Assembly: GCF_002567005.1 (NCBI RefSeq) | Contig: NZ_NUZU01000039.1 | Coordinates: forward strand, 1 to 64,000 | Reading direction: 5' to 3' | DNA from: Bacillus sp. AFS073361 | GTDB lineage: Bacteria; Bacillota; Bacilli; Bacillales; Cytobacillaceae | Length of the DNA stretch: 64,000 bases | Shown: in pieces, positions 51,504 through 61,735 of the stretch | Position numbering within the stretch: position 1 is the first letter of the stretch | How the letters are laid out: each line of letters opens with the position of its first letter | Program-made: the position numbers and the translations under genes | The notes under the pieces: generated by a model | The model's input: only the letters and a program-made list of their open reading frames with translations | The model's database searches: none | Told to the model about the DNA's origin: nothing

Positions 51504-52391
51504 TTATTCTTTTACTGCTCCTAAAGTCATGCCACTTACAATATAACGCTGTATGAAAAAAGAAAATATCATAACAGGCAGACTAAATGAGATGGCAGCA
51601 GCTGTCATTGGTCCTAAATCAAGATTATAAGCGGTTAAAAATTCTGAAATCCCTACTGTTGCCGTTTTGGCATTCGTACTGGTCATGAGTAGCGAGAACA
51701 AGAAATCATTCCATGCTAACATAAAAGTAAAGATAGCTGTCGTTGCCAGTCCAGGGAGTGACACCGGAAGAATAATTCTGATAAAGGCTCCAATCCAGCT
51801 GCATCCATCCACCCTGGCCGCTTCATCAAATTCTTTTGGAACTGAGTCAAAAAAACCAATCATTAACCAAATAGCAAACGGAACATTTAAGCTGGTATAC
51901 ACCAATATTAAGGCAAAATGGGTATCAATTAAGCCCATACTTTTTACAATCATATACATAGGAATTGCAATACTAATCATAGGTACCATTCTGATCACTA
52001 AGGTGAATAACAAAAAGTAGCTTCCTGTTATGGAAGAAAATCTAGAAATTCCATATGCAGCCATGGCCCCAAAAAACACACTTAAAATGGTGCTGGCACC
52101 CGCTGTAATTAAGCTATTTAGAAAATATTTTCCTATAGGCAAGTAATCAAACATTTTTATATAATTTTCCAGTGAAAATTGCGAGGGCCATAAAGTCGGC
52201 GGCACCGAAACTGCCTCTGTGGATGGTTTCAATGATGTTAATAATAGATAGATATACGGACCTAAGAATAATAAAGCCAGCAAGCAAGTGGTAAACAAAA
52301 CAATCAGCGTCCATATTTTATGTTTAACATGTAAAGTTGCAAACCAAACTGGTTTTTCTGCAATCGTTTCTTTTAATGGTATATGGGCCAT
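51504..52391 (-). CDS. MalG/CUT1-type ABC sugar permease
   Basis: 295 residues, six hydrophobic segments and the EAA loop (EFDEAARVDGCSWIGAFIRIILPVSLPG). Second permease of a CUT1 oligosaccharide importer with 52414-53304 and 53395-54729. No ATPase is encoded nearby, so a shared MsmX-like ATPase elsewhere must energise it (known for many Bacillus CUT1 systems). Confidence 0.9.
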   Translation of the reverse strand: MAHIPLKETIAEKPVWFATLHVKHKIWTLIVLFTTCLLALLFLGPYIYLLLTSLKPSTEAVSVPPTLWPSQFSLENYIKMFDYLPIGKYFLNSLITAGASTILSVFFGAMAAYGISRFSSITGSYFLLFTLVIRMVPMISIAIPMYMIVKSMGLIDTHFALILVYTSLNVPFAIWLMIGFFDSVPKEFDEAARVDGCSWIGAFIRIILPVSLPGLATTAIFTFMLAWNDFLFSLLMTSTNAKTATVGISEFLTAYNLDLGPMTAAAISFSLPVMIFSFFIQRYIVSGMTLGAVKE

Positions 52392-52413
52392 TTCTATTTC
52401 ACCTCTCCTATCA

Positions 52414-53304
52414 TCATGAATGTCTTCTCCTAGGTGACCACATTTTTGTAATAAAGAAAGAACTTAGGAATAATAAAATGATGATAAAGATGACTGCCAT
52501 TGCGCTTGACTGCCCAACCTCTCCATAACGGGTCAATGTCTTATACATATATGTACTTAGCAATTCGGAAGAAAAACCTGGTCCCCCTTGCGTAAGCACC
52601 CAGACAATATCGAATGTTCTGGCAGCATCAATAATGCGAATTAATAATGCTACTGTTGCTACTGGGATAAGAGAAGGGAAAGTAATGTAACGGAACTTAT
52701 GCCATTTATTGGCCCCATCCATTTCAGCAGATTCATATAAACTAATCGGGATTCCTTTAATACCTGCTAATAGAACGAGCATAATGAAAGGCGTTGTTAA
52801 CCAAATGTCTGCAATAATCGTAGAATAGAGTGCAAAACGGGAGTCTGATAACCAGAGTATTTGATGCGGGTCAGAAAGTATTCCAAGTTTATAAAGCCCC
52901 CAGTTGATAATGCCGAATTGGTCATTAAGCATAAATTTCCAAATGATTCCTGTAACTAAAGGTGCCAGCATAAGCGGGCTTAACAATAGTGTCCGAATAA
53001 ATTGGCTTCCTTTAAAAGCATTGCTTAGAAGCAAAGCAAGGATAAGCCCGATGATAAACTCGAAACCCACCGCTACTCCTATATAAACGACTGTGTTCCA
53101 AAGCGCTTTTAAAAATCGTTCGGAAGTCAACGAGTTTGTATAGTTTGCAAAACCAACAAATTCTCGCAATGAAGGATTAATGATATCAATCTTATAAAAA
53201 CTGTCTCTAATTAAAAGAAAGATTGGATAGACCAGAAATACCAACATAAAGATCCCTGCAGGAAAGAAAAAGATCGTCGATAATGCCCCATTTTTCAGTC
53301 TCAA
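52414..53304 (-). CDS. MalF/CUT1-type ABC sugar permease
   Basis: 296 residues with six membrane segments and the EAA loop (LYESAEMDGANKWHKFRYITFPSLIPV). Start is TTG at 53304, eight bases behind AAGGAG. Forms a heterodimer with the MalG-type permease that follows. Confidence 0.9.
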   Translation of the reverse strand: MRLKNGALSTIFFFPAGIFMLVFLVYPIFLLIRDSFYKIDIINPSLREFVGFANYTNSLTSERFLKALWNTVVYIGVAVGFEFIIGLILALLLSNAFKGSQFIRTLLLSPLMLAPLVTGIIWKFMLNDQFGIINWGLYKLGILSDPHQILWLSDSRFALYSTIIADIWLTTPFIMLVLLAGIKGIPISLYESAEMDGANKWHKFRYITFPSLIPVATVALLIRIIDAARTFDIVWVLTQGGPGFSSELLSTYMYKTLTRYGEVGQSSAMAVIFIIILLFLSSFFITKMWSPRRRHS

Positions 53305-53394
53305 AAAAACCGCTCCTTTCTATCAATATATTTTTTAGAACCCCTTCATGGATTAGATATCTGTATGAAGAGGTTCTATTAAGTACGTTTCAGT

Positions 53395-54729
53395 TTATTG
53401 TGGCGGCAATAAGTCTTTGATTACATCTGCTGCCCAATCTAGTGCTTCTTGAGGTGTTTTTTCTCCAGAAAGTGCATATTGCACGGCTGGGATGAGTGCT
53501 TCACTTTCGATTTCTTGCCATTCCTTAATAGCAGGTCGATTTTGCGTTTGTGGTCCGCTTAATGTCGTCATAAGCGGTTTCAAATGTTCATAGCCCTGCT
53601 GTGTACTATAACTTTCAAAAACGGATTTTCTCGCTGCTACCCCCAATGATTTCATAAATAGTTCATTCTTTTCATAGATGAAGTTGAGATACTCTTTGGC
53701 AATCTCTTGTTTTTTGGAAGAACTAGGGATAACCTGGTACCAAGGACCTGGGACAGCACCTATTCCTGCTCCGCCGCCAATCATTGGGGCACTTCCAACT
53801 TTTCCTGCTACCTTTGATTGTTTAGGGTCATTTGAAGGGACATAGAAGTGACCCCAAGCAAGCATCATGGCAGATTTTCCATTCCAAAATAGCTCAGAAG
53901 TTTCTGCAGATGCCATTTCAAGTGCACCTGATGGAACCGATTGATCTTTTTTCAAAAGGTCAACTAAAAATTGCAAGGAATCAACATACGGTTTTGTATT
54001 AACAAGAACTTTGCCATTATCACCAACAACCAATGGTTTCGCACCTGCTTGGGCTGCATGATCCAGCCAGCTGGCTACCGCATCCCCATTGTTCGCACCA
54101 AATACCGTAGTTCCGTACAAATCTACTTTTCTATCATTATCTGTATCTCTAGTAAAAAACTTGGCTACATCCCGATATTCATCCCATGTTGTTGGCGGAT
54201 GTAAATCATATCCATACTTTGCTTTAAAATCGGCTTTATTCTTTTCATCTTCGAAAAGGTCTTTACGGTAGATTAAATTTTTGGCGTTCGTCCATACCGG
54301 CATTCCATAAACCTTATTCTGATAACTTCCGCCTTCTACTAATCCTGGGAATAAATCATTTTTAAGGTCATCTGTCATGAGATCTTCTAATGGCAGAAGT
54401 CCGCCAGCTAGAGCAGGAAACCAAAGTATATCGATGGTTGCAACATCGAAAGCCCCTGCCCGTGAAGCTACCTCTGCCTTAAGTTTGTCATAGACTCCTG
54501 TATATGGAACGGATTCAATTTTAACTTCGTAGCCTGTTTTCTGTTTAAATTCTGCGGCTGTTTCTTTTGCAACCTTAAAGGCCGGGCTTCCCCCTTCAAC
54601 GAGGACCGTAATGGTTTTATTATCACCTTTTGTTTCTGAACTTCCTGTTTTTTCTCCCGAACAACCCGATAAAAAGATAGATAATACTAAAAGTAATGAA
54701 ACTACCGTTAGGATTCCCTTTTTCTTCAC
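53395..54729 (-). CDS. CUT1-type sugar-binding lipoprotein
   Basis: 444 residues with lipoprotein signal ending SIFLSGC (Cys23) and the family 1 extracellular binding-protein fold (ITVLVEGGSPAFKVAKETAAEF; DVATIDILWFPALAGGLLPLED; MMLAWGHFYVP). First gene of the operon that goes on to two permeases, the GH91 protein and the YesM/YesN pair. The context suggests fructo-oligosaccharide or difructose-anhydride uptake (inference). Confidence 0.88.
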   Translation of the reverse strand: MKKKGILTVVSLLLVLSIFLSGCSGEKTGSSETKGDNKTITVLVEGGSPAFKVAKETAAEFKQKTGYEVKIESVPYTGVYDKLKAEVASRAGAFDVATIDILWFPALAGGLLPLEDLMTDDLKNDLFPGLVEGGSYQNKVYGMPVWTNAKNLIYRKDLFEDEKNKADFKAKYGYDLHPPTTWDEYRDVAKFFTRDTDNDRKVDLYGTTVFGANNGDAVASWLDHAAQAGAKPLVVGDNGKVLVNTKPYVDSLQFLVDLLKKDQSVPSGALEMASAETSELFWNGKSAMMLAWGHFYVPSNDPKQSKVAGKVGSAPMIGGGAGIGAVPGPWYQVIPSSSKKQEIAKEYLNFIYEKNELFMKSLGVAARKSVFESYSTQQGYEHLKPLMTTLSGPQTQNRPAIKEWQEIESEALIPAVQYALSGEKTPQEALDWAADVIKDLLPPQ

Positions 54730-55154
54730 CTTAACCAGCCTCCTTTATTTTTGACTGCATTCTTAATAAATGGTAATCCCCCTAATGGGCTATTAGGCTA
54801 CCATACATTCATTGATAATTTTCCTCTAATGTTTCTATTCTTTTTCAAAAACTTGATAGCGGTTTCATTTCTTGAAGTAAAAATGATTATCTTTTATTTC
54901 CTTTTGCCCCCTCTAACGTTTTTGTAAACTCTCTTTACACTTTTATTGTAATAATTAAGGGGTTTTAATAAAATTCTAACTTTTTTAGAAAAGGTTATAT
55001 ATATTTAGAACTTTTTCAATAACAAACTTCCCAGGATAATTAGTAGTAGATTGTTCCACTTTTTTATGAGGTGACAGGCACAGGGCATAAGAGATAAAGG
55101 AAACACGAAGAGCAAAAGCAACCGAATGGCTGCCTGAGAGAAATATTGAAAAAA
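54730..55154 (-). promoter_or_regulatory. Upstream region of the fructan operon
   Basis: AT-rich, no gene seen. A palindrome TGTAAAGAGAGTTTACA lies at about 54925-54945 and could bind the YesN regulator. No clear -35/-10 pair could be fixed. Confidence 0.35.
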
Positions 55155-55185
55155 GCCCGGATTCGTATTGGAACAAACCCGGGTT
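55155..55185 (-). terminator. Terminator of the rRNA methyltransferase gene
   Basis: Minus-strand CCCGGGTT pairs with AATCCGGG (G-T included), followed by CTTTTTTC. Confidence 0.65.
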
Positions 55186-55237
55186 GGTATGGAGTCAGGA
55201 AAATGTTTATTTTAGTTCGGAAGAGTTAATTTTTGGG

Positions 55238-56620
55238 TTACCTTTTTAAAACCAGCAGTGAACAGCACTCCACATGTGCCGTATGCGGGAACATGTCCAC
55301 TGGCTGGATATATTTTACTTCATATTTAGCACTTAACGTTTGAATGTCCTTCGCCAATGTTGAAGGATTACATGAGATGTAAATGAGCTTTTTTGGTTCT
55401 GCTTGGAGGATAGTTTGGATTAACTGCCCCTCAAGACCTGTTCTAGGTGGATCGACGACAATGACATCGGGCTTCCATCCCTTTTTGACCCATTTAGGAA
55501 GGACTTCTTCTGCCTTTCCAGGTACATATTTTGTATTAGTCAATCCATGCCGCTTTGCGTTTTTCTTTGCGTCCTCAATCGATTCTGGGATGACATCCAT
55601 TCCACGAACTTCTCCTGCCTGATCGGCGAGCCATAACCCGATGGTTCCCACTCCACAATAGGCATCTACTACTTTTTCTTGACCAGTCAGCGCAGCTGCT
55701 TTTTTCACTTCATTATAAAGCTTAACCGTCTGAACAGGGTTTAATTGGAAGAAAGTCCTTGCAGAAAGCTCAAATTGAAGGTCTCCTAGTGTTTCTTGGA
55801 TAAACTCTTCACCCGCTAACGGAAGTGTTTCCTCACCAAAAATAAGGGAGGTTTTTTGTCCATTGATGTTCTGAACAATTGATTTCACATTCGGGAGACG
55901 CTTTTGGATTTCCTGAATGATGATGTCCACTTTTGGTAATTCTTTTTGAGTTGTGATTAGGACTATTTGTAGTTCGCCTGTTTGAATGCCAACCCGAGTA
56001 ACAATGGTTCGAACAATTCCTTTTCTGGACTTTTCATTATAAATAGGAATTTTTAATTCCTCTAAAATCCGTTTAACCGCAGATGTTGCTTCATTTGTTT
56101 GTGAGTGCTGCACAGCACATTCCTCAATATTAATCAATTGATGGGAATTAAGGCCATAAAGCCCCGCAAGGACCTTGCCATCCATTGCCTTCACTTGAAA
56201 ACTGCTCTTGTTTCGATATCTCCATGGGTCTTCCATTCCAATCGTTTCTCGGATATCCAGTTTGCTAATGTCTACTTTGGTATGGCGCTCTAGTGATTGA
56301 ATGACGATATCACGTTTTTCCTTTAACTGTTGATCATATTTCAAGTGCTGCAATTGACATCCTCCACATTGATCATAAACCGGACACAGCGGCAGAACAC
56401 GATGCGGGGATTTAATACGAATTTTTTTGATTTTTGCTTCAGCAAATTTCGGGCTAATCTTCGTCGCCTCTACGACCACTTCTTCACCGGGAAGTGCACC
56501 GGGCACAAAAACAACCTGTTTTTTATAATAACCGACACCTTCCCCATTAATACCGAGCCGTTTAATCGTAAGCGGAAAGGTTTGCTTCAGTTCAATTTTA
56601 ATATTTTGATCAGTTTTCAT
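55238..56620 (-). CDS. 23S rRNA (uracil-5-)-methyltransferase, RumA/RlmD family
   Basis: 460 residues: N-terminal TRAM domain, iron-sulfur Cys cluster ([15 protein letters not shown]), Rossmann methyltransferase with [24 protein letters not shown] and catalytic Cys in [10 protein letters not shown]. Bacillus species carry two such genes (yefA = rlmCD and yfjO); the neighbouring pdaA, yfkD and yfkE-type genes match the yfjO locus, so this is probably the yfjO orthologue. Confidence 0.88.
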   Translation of the reverse strand: MKTDQNIKIELKQTFPLTIKRLGINGEGVGYYKKQVVFVPGALPGEEVVVEATKISPKFAEAKIKKIRIKSPHRVLPLCPVYDQCGGCQLQHLKYDQQLKEKRDIVIQSLERHTKVDISKLDIRETIGMEDPWRYRNKSSFQVKAMDGKVLAGLYGLNSHQLINIEECAVQHSQTNEATSAVKRILEELKIPIYNEKSRKGIVRTIVTRVGIQTGELQIVLITTQKELPKVDIIIQEIQKRLPNVKSIVQNINGQKTSLIFGEETLPLAGEEFIQETLGDLQFELSARTFFQLNPVQTVKLYNEVKKAAALTGQEKVVDAYCGVGTIGLWLADQAGEVRGMDVIPESIEDAKKNAKRHGLTNTKYVPGKAEEVLPKWVKKGWKPDVIVVDPPRTGLEGQLIQTILQAEPKKLIYISCNPSTLAKDIQTLSAKYEVKYIQPVDMFPHTAHVECCSLLVLKR

Positions 56621-56703
56621 CTATTTCACTCCATAATATTCCATAAATTCATATAGATCGTTTCATTTTAATTTCCCCGTATTATAGCATGATTCACACA
56701 GAA

Positions 56704-56731
56704 AAACCGAATTCCAAAAAGAAATTCGGTT
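56704..56731 (-). terminator. Terminator of pdaA
   Basis: Minus-strand AACCGAATTTC and GAATTCGGTT form the stem, followed by TTTCTGTG. Good T-run. Confidence 0.7.
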
Positions 56732-56747
56732 TCTGTGGGTGATATAT

Positions 56748-57515
56748 CTATTTTTTCTTCGGAAAATCATCAAGGCTTTTGAATTTGTAGCCTTTTTTCT
56801 TTAGATCCTGAATTGCCTTTTCAAGAGCATCGGCGTTATCTTTTGAAACAGTGTGTAATAGTAAGATACAGCCCGGATGGACCTGCCTCATGATATTGTC
56901 GTAGGAATATTGCCAGCCTCTTTGCGAATTCACATTCCAATCGACGAAAGCGAGTGACCAGAATACATGTGTATAGCCCTCTTCATTAGCAATCTGCATT
57001 GTTCTTTCACTAAATACCCCCCGCGGCGGACGAAGGTATTTCATTTCTTTTTGCCCTGTTAATTCTTTGGTTTTGACCCTGACCTTTTCGAGCTCTTCAC
57101 GAATCCTTTGATCACTTACGGTTGTCAGGTCCGGGTGATGCCACGAATGGTTCCCGACAATATGCCCTTCTTTGACCATCCTTTTCACTATATCCCCTGC
57201 CGAAAGCAAATAATGCCCTGTCACAAAAAAAGTCGCAGGTACCTTTTCCTTCTTTAAAATATCAAGAATCTGAGGGGTATATCCTTGTTCATAACCGTTA
57301 TCGAAAGTTAAGTATAACGTCTTTGAGTCTGGGTTACTTTTATAAAAAGCACCGTATTTTTCAATTAACTGATCAAGCTCAGCTCCTGCTTCTGCCGGCT
57401 GTTCATTTACCCCTTTTTTAAAGCCCCAATGGATCGGCTGATTGGATACAGCCGCATATGTACTCTGCGGTATAAATAAGAGCAGCATACTAGAGATGCA
57501 CAATAATCTTTTCAT
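56748..57515 (-). CDS. pdaA: Peptidoglycan N-acetylmuramic acid deacetylase, PdaA-like
   Basis: 255 residues. Signal peptide MKRLLCISSMLLLFIPQSTYA; catalytic motifs TFDNGYEQG, HSWHHPDL and RPPRGVFSE of the polysaccharide deacetylase family, with the TFDNGYE variant typical of PdaA, which makes muramic-delta-lactam in the spore cortex. The true start is the ATG at 57515 after AGGGGG, not the longer frame from 57569. Marks a spore former. Confidence 0.88.
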   Translation of the reverse strand: MKRLLCISSMLLLFIPQSTYAAVSNQPIHWGFKKGVNEQPAEAGAELDQLIEKYGAFYKSNPDSKTLYLTFDNGYEQGYTPQILDILKKEKVPATFFVTGHYLLSAGDIVKRMVKEGHIVGNHSWHHPDLTTVSDQRIREELEKVRVKTKELTGQKEMKYLRPPRGVFSERTMQIANEEGYTHVFWSLAFVDWNVNSQRGWQYSYDNIMRQVHPGCILLLHTVSKDNADALEKAIQDLKKKGYKFKSLDDFPKKK

Positions 57516-57540
57516 CCATGTTCCCCCTATTTTATTTTTT

Positions 57541-58542
57541 TTAGTGTTTGTAATTAGGTGGAAAAACATGATTGGTTAAAATAGGAATTGTTGGTTGGTG
57601 GTAGATTCGTCCTCTTTTTATACCTGTATAGGAAAGAGTTCTTTTAGGTATATTGGATGCGGTCGTTCTAGAGGAAGGCATGTTAAGAAATTTCCGTAAT
57701 TCATGATTGGTAAATGAGGGTTTGATCAGAAGAAAGTAATCGTTAATACCATTAATGAAGGCATCTTTTGAAAATAATAAACATTTAGGACATATCCATT
57801 TCGACCTTATATAATCCATAGGAATATTTAAACACCTTGGGCATTGGACTCCCGAGATAAGTTCGTCTTCTGAAACCTGAAAATAATTAAGGATATCAAT
57901 TTTTTGAGGTGTGTGTTGCGATAATAAAAGATTAATGATTTGATAAACGGTCTTTTTATTTAGCTTTTTTCCTGTGTGGGCCTCTTCTAATTCATCTACT
58001 TTCCTTAATAAATCATAGGCCCTTATGACTTTTTGCTCTGCTTCTTCGTATTCTTGATTGATAATTATTTCTGTAGAGGGTTTACAAATAGTAACAAGGT
58101 TTGCAATAGGAATCTGAGGTACTTTATCATACTCAAATGAATGTCTTAATAATATTTCATGGCGGTTTACTTGCGCTACTGGATTCTCATAGATGTCCCT
58201 GTTGTCTGCATATTCATGAATCATTTGTTTTTTTTCAAATCGTAGCATTCCTGAGTGGTTTTTTGCATCAATTATTATTATTAATTTTTGGGAAAGGAGT
58301 AGAGCATCAATCTGGAAATAGGTATTTCCTATAGGAAGACGAAGACCGTAAAAAATATGGTACTTGTGTACGGGAATTTGATCCAGATAGTATTTTAATG
58401 TTTTTTCTCCATTATATCCGGACCTTAAAATTCGTATTTTAGACTTTATTTCTGGCATTTTTCTATGATTTTCTGCTAGCCTTCTTTCTAAAGCCTCCAC
58501 TTGAAGCAAGAAATTAGGGGGTGCGAGTTCCATTTCAATCAA
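57541..58542 (-). CDS. NERD-domain protein with C-terminal zinc-ribbon-like motif
   Basis: 333 residues. NERD domain at about residues 45-155 (GYNGEKTLKYYLDQI; QIDALLLSQKLIIIIDAKNHSG), a nuclease-related fold; then CPRCLNIPMD...WICPKCL, a four-Cys zinc-ribbon pattern. Probably binds or cuts nucleic acid; role unknown. It ends 25 bases before the pdaA start, so the two may be cotranscribed. Confidence 0.8.
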   Translation of the reverse strand: MIEMELAPPNFLLQVEALERRLAENHRKMPEIKSKIRILRSGYNGEKTLKYYLDQIPVHKYHIFYGLRLPIGNTYFQIDALLLSQKLIIIIDAKNHSGMLRFEKKQMIHEYADNRDIYENPVAQVNRHEILLRHSFEYDKVPQIPIANLVTICKPSTEIIINQEYEEAEQKVIRAYDLLRKVDELEEAHTGKKLNKKTVYQIINLLLSQHTPQKIDILNYFQVSEDELISGVQCPRCLNIPMDYIRSKWICPKCLLFSKDAFINGINDYFLLIKPSFTNHELRKFLNMPSSRTTASNIPKRTLSYTGIKRGRIYHQPTIPILTNHVFPPNYKH

Positions 58543-58747
58543 GATAAATCCTCCTTTGTATTTTTAGTATAACTTCAACAAGATATTTGATAATCCTAGT
58601 CTTTTTTTATACTTGTTATGAAACTTTTGTGTCTGGTCGTCGCTTATGACATATTATCGGACTACTTTTTATCTATTTTTCGAAACTTACGACATTTGCT
58701 GGATATTATTTGAAAATCATCTCGTTTTTTTAGTTCATAAAAAAAAT

Positions 58748-58770
58748 AAGCGCCCGCAACCCGAGCGCCT
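58748..58770 (-). terminator. Terminator of the fumarase gene
   Basis: Minus-strand AGGCGCTC pairs with GGGCGCTT (two G-T pairs), followed by ATTTTTTTT. Confidence 0.7.
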
Positions 58771-58783
58771 ATCCCACAACTCT

Positions 58784-60328
58784 CTATTTAAAAACCGGCT
58801 CCTTAAACGCCGCTAACTTTTCTAATGAAGATTTATCCACGTCTGCGTGCAGGCTGTTTCCGTGTGAGTCCATTGTCACTACTGCTGTGAAGCCCTCTAT
58901 ACGAAGGTGCCACATTGCTTCTGGAATACCAAATTGCATTAAATCGACACCTTCAACTGATTTGATGCAATCTGCATAATATTGTGCAGCTCCGCCAATT
59001 GCATTTAGGTATACCCCGCCATGTTCTTCTAATGCAGCTAACGTCTTCGGTCCCATACCGCCTTTACCGATAACAGCTCGGATGCCGAATTTTTTCATGA
59101 TATCACCTTGATAAGGTTCCTCACGAATGCTTGTTGTTGGACCTGCTGCCTTTACATGCCAAGCACCGGCTTCATCCTTCAACATAACCGGACCGCAATG
59201 ATAAATCACTTGTCCATTTAAATCCACTGGTGCGTCATGATCGCTTAAATACTTATGAATTGCATCACGGCCAGTGTACATCATCCCATTAATCTGAACG
59301 ACATCGCCTACTTTTAAAGAACGGATTTGTTCTTCAGATATTGGCGCCTCCAAGGAGATAACCCCTTCAGATGTAGCGGCTGTTTCCTGCACAGCTGCTT
59401 CTTTTTCAGCAAAATCAATGAATTCCCCGTCTTGATACATCCATTCGTTGATTTCACCAGTCTCCGCGTTTACACTCACACCTAAACGACGGAATGCCCA
59501 GCAATTGTAGGCAACAGATACATAGAAACTTGCAGGAATGCGGTTCATGACGCCCACTTTACAGCCTAAAAGGGTGGCTTCACCACCGAAGCCCATTGTG
59601 CCGATTCCTAATTTATTTGCATTCTCCATTACATACTCTTCTAACTTACGAAGGTCTTCATTTGGGTTCACATCTTCCACAGAACGGAATAACTGTTCTT
59701 TCGCTAAATCGTATCCAGAAGAACGGTCGCCGCCAATACCAACACCGATAAAGCCAGCGCTGCAGCCTTGACCTTGAGCCTGGTAGACGGAATGCATAAC
59801 GCACTTACGGATTCCATCAAGGTCACGCCCTGCACGGCCTAATCCGTCTAATTCACATGGAAGGCTGTATTGAATGTTTTTATTTTCACAACCGCCGCCT
59901 TTTAAAATCAGACGAACGTCGATATAATCTTTTTCCCATTGGTCAAATTTGATAACAGGCACGCCTGCACCAAGATTGTCCCCACTGTTTTCACCAGTTA
60001 GGGAATCGACTGAGTTCGGGCGAAGCTTCCCTTCTTTCGTTGCCAACACAATGGCATTACGAATTGCTTCTTTAATTTCTAATTGATTCACACCTACTGG
60101 CGTTTTAATTTTAAAGGTTGGTAAACCTGTGTCCTGACAGATGGGTGACACTTGATCGTCTGCCATCTTGATATTATTTGTGATTGTCGCAAGGCTCATT
60201 GCGGCACTTGTACCCGCATTTTCATTTTCCTTAGCCCGTTTAACAGCTCGGCGGACGTCCTTAGGAAGTTTTGTTGATGTTTCAACGACTAGCTTGTACA
60301 TGCTTTCTTGAAATTTAGAAATATTCAA
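58784..60328 (-). CDS. fumA: Class I (iron-sulfur) fumarate hydratase
   Basis: About 514 residues with the alpha and beta parts of class I fumarase joined (DTGLPTFKIKTPVG; GCSAGFIGVGIGGDR; CGPVMLKDEAG; RAVIGKGGMGPKTL). Interconverts fumarate and malate and could consume fumarate from the pyridine pathway, though it belongs to the backbone. AGAGGGG lies inside the longer open frame (ATG 60358), eight bases ahead of a TTG at 60328, giving the N-terminus MNISKFQESMYKL. Confidence 0.88.
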   Translation of the reverse strand: MNISKFQESMYKLVVETSTKLPKDVRRAVKRAKENENAGTSAAMSLATITNNIKMADDQVSPICQDTGLPTFKIKTPVGVNQLEIKEAIRNAIVLATKEGKLRPNSVDSLTGENSGDNLGAGVPVIKFDQWEKDYIDVRLILKGGGCENKNIQYSLPCELDGLGRAGRDLDGIRKCVMHSVYQAQGQGCSAGFIGVGIGGDRSSGYDLAKEQLFRSVEDVNPNEDLRKLEEYVMENANKLGIGTMGFGGEATLLGCKVGVMNRIPASFYVSVAYNCWAFRRLGVSVNAETGEINEWMYQDGEFIDFAEKEAAVQETAATSEGVISLEAPISEEQIRSLKVGDVVQINGMMYTGRDAIHKYLSDHDAPVDLNGQVIYHCGPVMLKDEAGAWHVKAAGPTTSIREEPYQGDIMKKFGIRAVIGKGGMGPKTLAALEEHGGVYLNAIGGAAQYYADCIKSVEGVDLMQFGIPEAMWHLRIEGFTAVVTMDSHGNSLHADVDKSSLEKLAAFKEPVFK

Positions 60329-60506
60329 TTCGAGTACCCCTCTCCCCATGTTCCCCATTAATATATCACAATTTTACAATTTTTTGCACGCTTATATTAT
60401 ACTCCTATAACCATTAGAATTAAAGGATTAGCTTGCAACCGCTGCCAGGATAATCGAGGAAATCCCCATGTAAATATTGGATTCACTTTTCTCATCCCAT
60501 TAAAAA

Positions 60507-60529
60507 GAGCCTGTTGGTTAAACAGACTC
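60507..60529 (-). terminator. Terminator of the SE1561-family gene
   Basis: Minus-strand GAGTCTGTT pairs with AACAGGCTC and is followed by TTTTTAATGG. The stem overlaps the stop codon. Confidence 0.7.
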
Positions 60530-60715
60530 ACTCACTTCACGGTTATTAAATTCCCTGCATTTAGATTCCATATCATCTAACATCGAAATTAAGCGGTCAA
60601 TATCTTCAAGATCCGTATCTTCTGGATCAATGGCATCGAGGACATCAATGAACATGTTTAAGCGTTGTTTTAAAAAATTCACTTGTGTATTTTTATCTTC
60701 AATCGGACTACCCAA
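60518..60715 (-). CDS. SE1561-family small protein
   Basis: 65 residues, acidic, mostly helical (NFLKQRLNMFIDVLDAIDPE, DLEDIDRLISMLDDMESKC). Recognised as the SE1561 family of Firmicutes; function unknown. Its place before yfkD corresponds to yfjT in Bacillus subtilis, as far as I recall. Confidence 0.7.
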   Translation of the reverse strand: MGSPIEDKNTQVNFLKQRLNMFIDVLDAIDPEDTDLEDIDRLISMLDDMESKCREFNNREVSESV

Positions 60716-60813
60716 GTTGTTTCACTCCTTTCGCTAACGTTCTCATCCTATCGAAAAATTGCTGCTTTGACAATCGATTAATAATATTTTGCCCAACTTT
60801 TTAAAAAAGAAAA

Positions 60814-60833
60814 GACTCCTGTAATCAGGAGTC
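60814..60833 (-). terminator. Terminator of yfkD
   Basis: GACTCCTG and CAGGAGTC stem, followed on the minus strand by TTTTCTTTTTT. Confidence 0.75.
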
Positions 60834-60838
60834 AGCTT

Positions 60839-61648
60839 TTAGCGTGGTCGTTCTGACGCTGCAAATCCAAAGGATACATAATCTTGAACCGGGATCCATG
60901 CACCGATTCCTTGAGAGGTGACATTTTTAATTACGATAAACTTTTTGCTGCCCTTTAGCATTAAATAGACTTCACCGTAGGTTACTTTACCTTTTTCATT
61001 CACACCTGGTGCATAGGCATATAAGTAGCCCAACCGATTCGGTGGAATGTTATAAATATGGTCGTTCTTCGTGCCGGCGCCAATAATCGTATCGAATGCA
61101 AGCGGAAGATGTGTTTTTTCCATTGCCTTTAAAAGCATCATTTTTTTCACCGCTTCTGCACTCGCAATTTTAGCAGTCAGCCCGCCTCTGATAATCTTTT
61201 GCGACTCCTGAACATACTTGATTTGATATGGGACTTTGCCGCCACGATTATCAAAATAATTGGTGTTTATTTTTTGAAACTCCCAATTCGGAGAAGTTTC
61301 CGATGATTCGTAATTTAAGGGCCACTGACCTAAATAGACGATGGCACGATAGCCAATCGCAAAAGGTGTGCTATTGATACTGGATTCATTTAGCATCCGG
61401 ATTAGATCAGGGTTTTCGATTTTTACCTTTGATGAGTTAATCAACTTTTTAGTTAAATCACTTGGTTGTAGTAATGGCAGATCCTGTGTCGAATTTGGAT
61501 AGGTATTCTCCTTAGTAATATTTCGAACCGAAGCTGGGACCTGATATTTTACCGAAACTTTTTGCGCTTGACCCTTTTGTGCGAAGGCTGAGGGAATAAA
61601 AGTTAACATTAATAGCAGTGTCATCAGGATAGTGACATTTTTCTTCAC
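60839..61648 (-). CDS. yfkD: YfkD-family exported protein
   Basis: 269 residues with signal peptide (NVTILMTLLLMLTFIPSAFA) and the conserved body of YfkD (PFAIGYRAIVYLGQWPLNYES; GYLYAYAPGVNEKGKVTYGE). Function unknown; found in Bacillus near the spore-associated pdaA. Confidence 0.85.
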   Translation of the reverse strand: MKKNVTILMTLLLMLTFIPSAFAQKGQAQKVSVKYQVPASVRNITKENTYPNSTQDLPLLQPSDLTKKLINSSKVKIENPDLIRMLNESSINSTPFAIGYRAIVYLGQWPLNYESSETSPNWEFQKINTNYFDNRGGKVPYQIKYVQESQKIIRGGLTAKIASAEAVKKMMLLKAMEKTHLPLAFDTIIGAGTKNDHIYNIPPNRLGYLYAYAPGVNEKGKVTYGEVYLMLKGSKKFIVIKNVTSQGIGAWIPVQDYVSFGFAASERPR

Positions 61649-61735
61649 GAGTTAAACTCCTTTCACTAATAGCATAATCAGTCTGCTAATAGTTTTTTCG
61701 GAGTTGATTATTTTTATCCATCTCAGCAAGTAATT

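Noticed and set aside
55060..55100. GAGGTGACAGGCAC sequence as a regulatory site.
   Set aside because: I recall similar words scattered in Bacillus intergenic DNA, but a single copy here gives no support for a function.
58784..60358. Fumarase as part of the pyridine pathway.
   Set aside because: It is 34 kb away, surrounded by conserved backbone genes with its own terminator; it is a general citric acid cycle enzyme.
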